From Clostridiales bacterium (GTDB taxonomy: Bacteria > Bacillota > Clostridia > Peptostreptococcales > Anaerovoracaceae), in contig JAAYHT010000327.1 of the NCBI GenBank assembly GCA_012735285.1, positions 1 to 5,614 of the forward strand: DNA of 5,614 bases, given 5' to 3'. Below the pieces are notes generated by a model. The model saw only the letters and a program-made list of their open reading frames with translations. It was not told the origin of the DNA and searched no databases. The position numbers and the translations under genes are program-made. This document shows, piece by piece, positions 1 through 5,614 of this stretch (positions within the stretch are counted from its first letter, which is position 1; every line of letters begins with the position of its first letter).

Positions 1-3000
1 AATCTACACTATCCGTACCAGTTTGGCCGTCAAGCACACCGATAAGCTGTGACCCGTCATCAAATACGAAGGTGTCGTTTCCTGCTCCGCCGTAGATATC
101 GTAAGTCTGCTGACCATGGATCTCAAAGCGGTCATTTGCGCTGCCACCTGCAAGGACTTCTATACCCCAGAATATTAGTACCATGCCGCCGCTTTCATAT
201 TCAGGGATTGCCGGATCCTGGCCGGTCCCCAATCTGAAGATGCCCGGCGCATTAAGTCCGGTCAAGCGGTCCTTGTCTGGCGAACTACTTCCTATCAGGA
301 TATCGATATTGGCAAATTTTACTATATCGCTTACCCTGCCGTTAAAGCCACTTTGGCCTAAAGCCTCTAATAATATAGCTATGGCTTTTTGGTAAGCTTC
401 AAAATCGAGGGTATCTTTACCGCCTTGACCATCAATATCCCCGGTTTGTGTTACCCCATCGGCAAAGATAAAGATGTCATCTCCTGCTCCTCCGTAGAAG
501 GAGGCCCCACTGTCTGCGTTCAGTCTAAAGGTGTCATTGCCTTGGCCGGTATAGATGGCTTTCAGAACTTCCATAAAGCTGCTTCTGTAATTGAGTTGGT
601 TGGTTTGATTTTCATCTGTGATGAGCAGCTTGCTTTCACCTGAATCATCCTTGTCTATAACTATTGTTAAACCGGATACCAGTGCTGAGAAGTCTAAGGT
701 ATAGCTTCCCTCACCGGTTACTTCGCCGTATTCGTTTTCATAATCATATAAGGTATCCTGACCCCAGTCTTCCTCAAAGATAAAGGTATCTTTGCCGCTT
801 CCGCCATAAAGTTGGTCGTTACCTGCCCCGCCGATGATGATATTGTTACCACCTGTTCCTTTTATAATGTCATCACCGGCTCCGCCGTTCAAAATGTTGT
901 CAGCAGTATTACCGATCAGGATATCATTGTAATCAGATCCAAGTATATTATTAACCGCCGTCAAAAGGCCTCCTAATCCTTGGATTATTCCCAGGTAAAG
1001 GTCTACAGTCACTCCATTCCCTTCTCCGTCATAATAACCGCTATAATCCAGCCAGTTTTCACCGGCTCCGCCGTTAATATCTCCATCCAGATAACCCGTG
1101 GACCAGAAGGCAAATATGTCTTTACCAGAGCCGCCAATGAGGCTCTCAATAGCTGAAAATTCTATTTCATAATCGCTCCAGTTAATCTTACCAGCGTTAT
1201 GATCCTTAATAGTAAATGTGGTATTATCGTTAGGACCTACGATAGTATTTATATTATCGCTGCCGATCAGTTCTTGAATATTGTTGAATTTGTTCAAAAC
1301 AGTTGCTTGAGCATGATCATTTACTTTCCAAGTTGCCAGGCTAATGGTTACTCTTGAGCCGTAGCTATCGAAGCTCAGCCTGTTGCTGCCTTCGCCTCCG
1401 TCAATGGTACCCAGTACTTTGGCGCTTCCTGAGAAGTTAAAGCTATCGTCGCCCAAGCCACCGTTAATCTGACCCCTTACTACAGCATTTCCGCCAAAAT
1501 TGAAGGTATCATTTCCATCGCCTGCATCTATTGTTCCGCTATAAACTGCACCGTCACCGAAGTTGAAAGTATCCTCACCATCGCCGCTATCAATGTCCAG
1601 GCTATAGTTGCCGGTAATATTGATTTGGTCATTACCTGAACCTGTCTTTATTAAAGTTATTCCTTCGAAAGTCACCAGATTAGTGGCGTAACGTACTGTG
1701 TTCAAGCCTTCTAAGTGTAGAGTCAGGTCTTTATCTATATTGCTAAAATCCAAAGCTCCCTGACCGGAGGAGTTAATGACCCTATCTACTCCCCAGTCTT
1801 CGTCAAAGATATAGGTGTTATAGCCACCGCGACCTTCTAAAGTGTCATTACTCTTGCCACCGATAAAGATATTAGGTGAACTATCGCCAAGCAGTATGTC
1901 ATCATAGGGTGAGCCGATGATGTTCTTGACTCTCAGAAGTTTTCCGGTTAAGCCTGGTATAATATTCGCTGCCAGGTCAACGGTTACTCCTGTATTTTCA
2001 TCGCTATTATCCTCATTGTTTTCATATATTGGATAGTAGTCCGAATAATCCAGCCAGTTTGCTCCATCTCCGCCATCTAAGGTTCCGCTATAGCTGCCCC
2101 CGTTAACAAACTTGAAGGTGTCATCTTTGCTGCCGCCTATCAGCTGCTGGAAGTTTTCAATTACCAAAGCCACATCTGCCATGTGGTTGACGGTAACCGT
2201 ATAAAGATCTATGTATTGGCCGGTAATATTATCTAAAACCTTTGCAAAGGCAAAAGTAGTGTCTGCATCCATTCCCCTTAAGGTATTTGTAGTTTCTAAG
2301 CTTCCTATAATTTGTTTAATATTTATAAATCCGCCGGGTATTGCAGCTTGCTCTCCACTAAAGCCGTCGATATCAACACCGGTAAGCCTTACATCACTTA
2401 CTAGGCCGTAATTAGTGAAGTCCAGAATACCATAACCTAATCCGCCGTCGTTCCTGGTTCCGGAAGGCAATTTATATCCGTCGGCAAAGATAAATCTGGT
2501 TCTACCCTGGCCGCCTGTGAGAGTTTTTATTCTATCTCCTCGGCTGTTGCCTTCAGTTTGTTCTCCCTCCAAGGCTCCATAAATAACTCTTCCTGTTATG
2601 GTTTCTCCATCCGAGCCCAGTTTGAATACGATTTTTTCTTTTAAGTTCCAAAGGAGATCCGAAACAACATTGCTAAAGTCCAGAGCATCTTCGCCCAGGA
2701 GAGTTTCAATGATCCGGACCGAGTCAAATCCTTCGAAGATCAAGTAAATGTTATTGCCGTAACCACCAATCAAGGTGTCATTTCCACCGTTACTACCTAA
2801 TATATTTTCTCCATTATCGCCGATTATTAGGTCATCGCCTAAACCACCGAAAACATTGTGGATACCCACAATAGAATTGGAAATGCCCGTGGCTATAAAT
2901 TCGGAAAGATTGACGTAAATATCTTCGGTATAGCTACGGTAATCCAAGGTGTTGTTACCGCCGCCCCCGTCAATATTACCTTCTAGACTAGCTCCGTCTA

Positions 3001-5614
3001 GCATGATAAAGATGTCATTGCCGGGACCTCCGTACAAACGACCATATTCCTGGCCGGTAATTATAAATTCATCAGCTTTCACACTTCCGTAGAGGAAGTC
3101 AAAGTTGATAAAGTTCAAGGTTATTGGATTGCCGTCAATATCTACAGCAACAATAGCTTGATAGATGCTGTTATCTCCGTCTAAAATCCACTTGCCGCTT
3201 TCATCCTGGATACCGTGAAGCTTGTCCCCATCAATTTCCTTAGCTGCCGGTGAACCTATAATCCGTTTGATACCGGTAAAGCCATCCGTTATGGTACATA
3301 AAGGTGCTCCCGCCAAGGCACCACTATCAGAGGTTCCTTCCTGAACTCCACGGTAGCCCCCATCATCCCAGCCCAGAATGGTTACATGTCTGGCTGTGGT
3401 ATAGCGGCTATAATCCAATGTGTCTAATCCCGCTCCACCATTAATCTTGCCATTCAGAACCACATTATCAGCAAAGCTGAAGATGTCGTCACCTTCGTCG
3501 CCGTTTAAGATTACATATTCAGAATACTCTGGAGCAAACTCAAGATTGTAATAGTCGTTTCCAGTGCCGCCGTTAATAACTACCTCCCCTTGGGCAAGTC
3601 CGTCGAACCTGAGGTCAAAGTAATCATCGCCCTCCTTGCCGTTGATAATGAGTTCTCCTTTATAGGAATAGAGATAGAATTTGTCATCATCAGCATCGCC
3701 GTTTAATTCTACCTTGGATCCGCTGTTATGCAGGTTGAATATGTCGGCACCATTGCCCCCGTAAATTACCAGTTCGTCGCCGGTAGAATATATATTGAAC
3801 CTGTCATTGCCGTCATTTCCATGTATTTCCGTATAAGTGCCTTCCGCTGTATTCTGCACTTCGAAGGTATCGTTGCCTAGACCCAGGTAGATGAACAGCT
3901 CTTCTATTTCGCTATATTCTATACCTACCTCCATGTTCAGGCCAGTAAGCTTGTCTCCTGTTAAAGTTCCTGTGTCAGATGTAGTTGATTTGTCGTTATA
4001 GACCTTGACTACATCGGTCTGGGTGCTTTCATCTACATGTAAGGTTGGGCTGGAAGGCAGAATAACATATTTAGTACCCTTTTCAATCAGACCCTCCCAT
4101 GATGCATCCAAAGTTAATGTTTGGCCTTCCCAAGATACAATCTGGCGAATCTGAGTAATCTGATCAAATTCATCTATAATTGCTACGAAGTAATTCTCAA
4201 TATTACCTGAAAAGACTTGGCTAAAGTCGATGGAATCGTCTGTCAATGTATTGCCTACGGCAGATGCGACTTCACCAGTAGGTATATACTTGTTTGTCTC
4301 GGTGGGCAGGGTAACTGCTGCTGCCAAGGAACGATCTGCTCCTTCCATAATTCCACCGATTATGATCAGTTTTGCTTTTATTGTAGCTGTATCATGTGGA
4401 GCATCGAAGGTTATTTCATCTCCTTCTCCTACATCAATCGCCTTGTCCACATCACCGCAGATAATAAAGGTGTCACTGCCCAGGCCGCCAATCAGGAAGA
4501 TCTCCATATCGGCAGGGGTACCTAACACATAGAAGGTATCGTTGCCTGCCAAGCCATCGATTTCAAGACGCTGGATATTAGTGTAATTAATCTTGCGTCC
4601 AGTACCATAGATCTCAGTTTCTGAAATGACAACTATATCATCATATTCAGTCAGTAAGACAATCAGGGTGTTGTAACCCGCGCCACCATCTATTCTGACC
4701 GGTGCATTGATGGCGTAAGTAACCTGGTCAACCCCATCTCCCGTGGTAATATTGGTGAAATCTTGCTCTCCGCTATCATCTATAACCACGAAGGCACGTA
4801 CGAGGAATTTATCATCCCCATTTTCACCGTGAACCGTCAGCTCAGCTTTGTTATGGTAAATCAGGAATTGATCATTTCCATCTCCTCCGAATATTTCCAT
4901 CACGAAGCTAATGCCCCTGCTGAGATAACCATCAGTAGTCCTAACTGTTTCAAATCTATCTTCAGGTGCCACTCCCGCTTCAGCATCCCTTGGCGAGTTG
5001 AAGACCTGTCCGATCTGGAAGATATCATTGCCTTCTCCACCGTTGATTGTAAATACGGTGCTGGTGTCGTCAACAAGCACATGGTCATCACCGGCCAAAG
5101 TGTTGAGAATCACTTCTTCCAGAGTGCAGCCTTCCCATGGCTGGTTGTCAGGATCATATATCTTGTAAGTAATGCGTTCTACATCGTCATAGCCGTCACC
5201 GTCTGAATCAATTCCGTTGTTAATAAGGGCGATGAAGTTATGCCTGATTAGTATTTGGTCATCACTCTCTGTGGCATTCACAATTAGAACATCTTTCCCA
5301 CTCTCGCCGGTGTCATTGATGATAATCAAGTAATTGCTGTCACCGGCAAGGTTAATAATATAATTATCGCTACCATTTTGACCATCTACAGTTATGGTGG
5401 GCGAATTGTCATTATAACTTGTCAAAGGCCTTATTTTATCCAGAGTTATCTCGTCATCCCCGTCTCCGGTTTCAATTACTGTATTAGGTAAGGAGCTTTC
5501 TGTTTTTATTAATATCTCATCACTATGGATACCCCCTATGATCAAGAGGGAAGGAGCATAAACCATGCCATAAAGTTCAAGCTTCCCACCACCCTGATCA
5601 GGATCACCACTAAC
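1..5614 (-). CDS. Internal part of a giant RTX-like calcium-binding repeat protein (both ends outside window)
   Basis: One minus-strand frame (codons starting at 5614, 5611 and so on) runs 1,871 codons without a stop; one extra base remains at position 1. Neither start nor stop is present. The translation is dominated by turns of the type GGxGxDxFxF, for example IFGGDGNDQFLIY near residue 242 and YGGAGNDTFVF near residue 1841. This is the hemolysin-type Ca2+-binding (HemolysinCabind) signature; in known members the Asp and Asn side chains bind Ca2+ in a parallel beta-roll. The protein is Asp/Gly/Asn-rich and has only three Cys (residues 163, 386 and 773). No signal peptide, membrane segment or enzyme domain is visible, as expected for an internal fragment. 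Such proteins are usually exported and surface-bound or released. Export route and partners cannot be judged. An adhesin or structural surface role is inference. The frame is near certain, the RTX-like class strong, the biological role unknown. Confidence 0.95.
2..412 (-). repeat. Superrepeat copy 4, partial (residues 1735-1871, cut by the window edge)
   Basis: The copy begins TLDFEAY (1735-1741), then a helix-like hydrophobic strand IAILLEALG (1745-1753), IVKFANIDILIGSSS (1764-1778), RLTGLNAPGIFRLGTG (1783-1798), IFWGIEVLAGGSANDRFEI (1814-1832), IYGGAGNDTFVFDDG (1840-1854) and LDGQTGTDSVD (1861-1871). By alignment to copies 1-3, the fragment stops exactly at the second 'LDY' anchor. The next residue should be Tyr or Phe, and the single remaining base (T on the coding strand) agrees with that. 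Confidence 0.75.
762..788 (-). repeat. Direct repeat, copy 3 member (EDWG motif region)
   Basis: This 27-base stretch matches 1791-1817 with two mismatches in my alignment. It codes for the F-I-F-E-E-D-W-G region after the nonapeptide array of superrepeat copy 3. Both members sit in the same codon phase and are 1,029 bases (343 codons) apart. Confidence 0.7.
782..943 (-). repeat. RTX nonapeptide array, six units (residues 1558-1611)
   Basis: Six gapless 9-residue units: LGSDYNDIL, IGNTADNIL, NGGAGDDII, KGTGGNNII, IGGAGNDQL and YGGSGKDTF. The last four match or nearly match the GGxGxDxUx consensus (U a large hydrophobic residue). This is the longest uninterrupted array in the window and the best candidate for a true Ca2+-binding beta-roll. 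It is two units longer than the equivalents in copies 1 and 2. Confidence 0.88.
1382..1642 (-). repeat. 21-residue (63-bp) tandem rungs (residues 1325-1411)
   Basis: Turns fall at residues 1327 (GNDQI), 1346 (GEDTF), 1367 (GNDTF), 1388 (GDDSF) and 1409 (GSNRL), with spacings 19, 21, 21 and 21. The three central rungs share the pattern GDGxDTFNFGxxAVxxGxI, and the DNA itself shows a 63-bp period in positions about 1385-1588, where the TFNFG/SFNFS codons are nearly the same each time. This is the most regular repeat in the window and is probably a recent tandem expansion. It has no equivalent of the same length in copies 1 and 3. Confidence 0.82.
1791..1817 (-). repeat. Direct repeat, copy 2 member (EDWG motif region)
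   Basis: Partner of 762-788, coding for the Y-I-F-D-E-D-W-G region of superrepeat copy 2. A second match of 16 identical bases (1043-1058 and 2045-2060, coding for NWLDYS) lies 1,002 bases apart, so copies 2 and 3 still show nucleotide-level kinship. Confidence 0.7.
1811..1918 (-). repeat. RTX nonapeptide array, four units (residues 1233-1268)
   Basis: Four gapless units: IGSPYDDIL, LGDSSPNIF, IGGKSNDTL and EGRGGYNTY. It is positionally equivalent to the arrays in copies 1 and 3. Several turn Gly residues are replaced by Ser or Pro, so Ca2+ affinity may be lower than in the copy 3 array. Confidence 0.75.
2432..3445 (-). repeat. Superrepeat copy 1 (residues 724-1061), the most diverged copy
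   Basis: The copy begins INGGAGLDTLDYSRY (residues 724-738). It then has GFTGIKRIIGS (778-788), a middle part with LYGSVKADEFII (841-852) and LYGGPGNDIFIM (860-871), then IDGGGGNNTLDYRSY (881-895), strand YVNLSEF (900-906), a four-unit nonapeptide array (922-957) and ALDFSNV (977-983). It ends with an unusual segment, residues 985-1061, rich in Lys and Arg (for example RGDRIKTLTGGQGRTRF, 1025-1041). The equivalent parts of copies 2 and 3 carry an EDWG motif, which is FEGFD here. The third Cys (773) lies in this copy. It is followed directly by copy 2. Confidence 0.75.
2744..2851 (-). repeat. RTX nonapeptide array, four units (residues 922-957)
   Basis: Four 9-residue units follow without gaps: FGGLGDDLI, IGDNGENIL, GSNGGNDTL and IGGYGNNIY. 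Units 1 and 4 keep the GGxGxD/N core; unit 3 is shifted by one residue in its Gly pattern. In RTX proteins such consecutive units form a parallel beta-roll with Ca2+ held between turns. The array lies in superrepeat copy 1. Confidence 0.75.
3446..3883 (-). repeat. Array of about 20-residue beta-rungs (residues 578-723)
   Basis: Turns of the form GxDxF recur at residues 580 (GNDTF), 602 (GNDRF), 622 (GADIF), 642 (DDDKF), 662 (GDDYF), 685 (GNDYY) and 708 (GDDIF), with the next at 729 (GLDTL). Spacings are 22, 20, 20, 20, 23, 23 and 21. Each rung is a strand such as ELVIYGGNGADIFNL: a hydrophobic strand, a Gly/Asp turn, and a second strand ending F-x-L/I. A period near 20 is about twice the 9-residue RTX unit, so one Ca2+-type turn per double-strand coil is likely. 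Sequence identity between rungs is low at the DNA level, so the array is old or under diversifying change. Confidence 0.8.
3863..4045 (-). other. VxVYNDxS-DTGTLT-LTGL motif block (residues 524-584)
   Basis: The sequence shows VVKVYNDKST (residues 535-544), SDTGTLTGDKLTGLNM (546-561), GIEYSEIEELFIYLG (564-578) and GNDTFEV (580-586). I recall this signature, in which a V-Y-N-D strand is followed by DTGTLT, LTGLxM, GIxYSxIExLxIxLG and GNDTF, as a recurring unit in giant RTX-like proteins of Planctomycetes and other phyla. It marks the transition from the spacer into the regular rungs. It is seen once in the window. Function is unknown beyond being part of the beta scaffold. Confidence 0.55.
4046..4405 (-). 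other. Beta-rich spacer without RTX turns (residues 404-523)
   Basis: About 120 residues have no GGxGxDxF turn. The first half holds a hydrophobic strand (KLIIIGGIMEG, residues 415-425) and a Ser/Thr/Ala-rich stretch. The second half reads SIDFSQVFSGNIENYFVAII (461-480), then QIRQIVSWEGQTLTLDASW (488-506), then GTKYVILPSSP (513-523). The 'R-I-V-x(n)-TLTLD-W...G-x-Y-V-I' pattern is a common beta-strand motif in bacterial surface and phage structural proteins. It probably forms a small beta domain separating the upstream block from the repeat rod. No function can be assigned. Confidence 0.55.
4430..5293 (-). other. Conserved-looking giant-protein block (residues 108-395)
   Basis: This stretch runs from VLIVNATESDD through QIGQVFNSPRDAEAGVAP (residues 200-217), GYLSRGISF (229-237), IYHNKAELTVHGENGDDKF (252-270), VRAF (272-275), YAINAPVRIDGG (300-311), INYTNIQRLEIDGLAGNDTF (342-361) and IGGLGSDTF (375-383). 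From memory, this order of motifs, including the SPRDA, YHNKA and AP-V-IDGG signatures, recurs in very large repeat proteins of several bacterial phyla; I could not search to confirm it. RTX turns alternate with longer, non-repetitive strands, so the block looks like a defined domain rather than free repeat. Two of the three cysteines in the window (163 and 386) lie here. Function is unknown. In the proteins I recall, Calx-beta-like sequence may follow such a block; here a different spacer follows. Confidence 0.65.
5177..5209 (-). other. EF-hand-like / thrombospondin-type-3-like Asp loop DSDGDGYDDVE
   Basis: Residues 136-146 read DSDGDGYDDVE, with Asp at loop positions 1, 3 and 5, Gly at 6, and Asp and Glu later. 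This matches the DxDxDG core shared by EF-hand, dockerin and thrombospondin type 3 calcium loops. Position 12 of a classical EF-hand would be Arg147, not Glu, and no flanking helices are evident, so a thrombospondin-type-3-like loop is the better description. It sits in an extended region (about residues 132-166, up to Cys163) between two RTX-type strands. Confidence 0.5.
5294..5614 (-). other. Degenerate RTX rungs at the N-terminal side (residues 1-107)
   Basis: This is the first part of the visible protein. It contains weak rungs: IETGDGDDEITL (residues 47-58), VDGQNGSDNYIINL (76-89) and a strand of hydrophobic residues followed by INDTGESGKDVLIV (99-112). The turns keep Gly and Asp at RTX positions but are separated by 20-35 residues, so they are single turns rather than a tandem array. 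The frame is already open at the first base, so the gene begins beyond the right edge. I see no start codon with a plausible ribosome binding site here. Confidence 0.7.

Larger units (their letters stand above)
413..1381 (-). repeat. Superrepeat copy 3 (residues 1412-1734), holding the most canonical RTX array
   Basis: The order is LSFDSY (1413-1418), strand RVTISL (1421-1426), FNNIQELIGS (1443-1452), NTIVGPNDNTTFTI (1456-1469), LIGGSGKDIFAF (1492-1503), INGGAGENWLDYSGYY (1513-1528), GVTVDL (1534-1539), six consecutive nonapeptides (1558-1611), IFEEDWGQD (1612-1620), TLDFSAL (1639-1645), then TGQGNDTFRL (1689-1698) and YGGAGDDIFIFADG (1707-1720). The GPNxxTTFTI...AGKI...GGSGxDxFxF stretch is a motif series I recall from many bacterial RTX-like proteins. 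This copy is the least degenerate of the four. Confidence 0.8.
1382..2431 (-). repeat. Superrepeat copy 2 (residues 1062-1411)
   Basis: The order matches the other copies: ILDFTNY (residues 1063-1069), strand DVRLTGVDIDGFSGEQA (1074-1090), GGFINIKQIIGS (1094-1105), NTLRG (1110-1114), LIGGSKDDTFKF (1158-1169), LDGGDGANWLDYSDYY (1179-1194), GVTVDL (1209-1214), nonapeptide array (1233-1268), IFDEDWGVD (1269-1277), ALDFSNI (1287-1293), then a run of 21-residue rungs (1325-1411) leading into copy 3. A hydrophilic insert rich in Asn/Glu/Asp lies between LDYSDYY and GVTVDL (residues 1195-1208). It shares DNA-level similarity with copy 3 at the EDWG and NWLDYS motifs. Confidence 0.8.

Noticed and set aside
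49..643. Three overlapping short plus-strand open frames (62, 70 and 84 codons)
   Set aside because: They overlap one another and lie opposite the repeat-coding frame, with no ribosome binding sites or family resemblance.
3932..3960. Possible internal start: in-frame ATG (residue 561) with a GGAG upstream
   Set aside because: The GGAG is too far from the ATG for a normal ribosome binding site, and the conserved motif block runs straight through it, so it is an internal Met.
4217..4532. Two overlapping plus-strand open frames of about 100 codons, and a 66-codon one at 2211-2411
   Set aside because: They are antisense shadows of the RTX-like gene; two frames open over the same bases argues against real coding.
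4900..5091. 63-codon minus-strand open frame
   Set aside because: It lies in a different phase from the long minus-strand frame, and the residues in that phase show no repeat or domain pattern.
4763..5206. 147-codon plus-strand open frame
   Set aside because: It is antisense to the continuous minus-strand frame, shows no recognisable domain, and its open state follows from the skewed codon content of the Gly/Asp-rich gene opposite.
1..5614. Evenly spaced short motifs (ccgcc and similar) resembling a CRISPR array
   Set aside because: The spacing follows the codon phase of Gly-Gly turns, and the repeats are degenerate and coding; there is no conserved repeat with unique spacers.
1..5614. An enzyme, toxin or peptidase domain within the protein
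   Set aside because: I looked for zinc-protease, nuclease, lipase and glycosidase signatures and saw none; all segments read as beta-repeat or beta-spacer. Such a domain could lie outside the window.

Overview
The window is the interior of one very large gene on the minus strand. Read from position 5614 down to 2, one reading frame stays open for 1,871 codons with no stop. It enters at the right edge without a start codon and leaves at the left edge without a stop codon. The product is therefore at least 1,871 residues long, and both ends are missing. I saw no other gene, RNA, promoter, terminator or mobile element. The short open frames elsewhere are shadows of this gene.

The protein is a secreted-type, calcium-binding repeat protein of the RTX (hemolysin-type nonapeptide) class. 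It is rich in Gly, Asp, Asn, Ile and Leu, has only three cysteines that I can count, and carries dozens of GGxGxDxFxF-like turns. From the N-terminal side (right edge) to the C-terminal side (left edge) the layout is: (1) residues 1-107, degenerate RTX rungs; (2) residues 108-395, a block resembling a segment I remember from other giant bacterial repeat proteins, with an EF-hand-like DxDxDG loop in it; (3) residues 404-523, a beta-rich spacer without RTX turns; (4) residues 524-584, a VxVYNDxS...DTGTLT...LTGL motif block; (5) residues 578-723, seven to eight rungs of about 20 residues; (6) residues 724-1871, three complete and one partial copy of a superrepeat of about 325-350 residues (about 1 kb of DNA each), with nonapeptide arrays and a 21-residue tandem repeat nested inside. 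The likely fold is a long rod of parallel beta-rolls or beta-helices that bind Ca2+ in the turns. No catalytic domain is visible.

The organism is uncertain. G+C looks to be in the mid-40s percent by eye. Arg is coded by AGG or AGA in 26 of 43 cases by my count, and ATA (Ile) and TTA (Leu) are common. That codon use fits a Firmicutes/Clostridia-type anaerobe better than a typical proteobacterium, but giant RTX-like genes of this style also occur in Planctomycetes, Chlorobi and Cyanobacteria, so the assignment is weak. A role in surface attachment, cell-cell contact or as a surface layer component is plausible for such proteins but is inference here.
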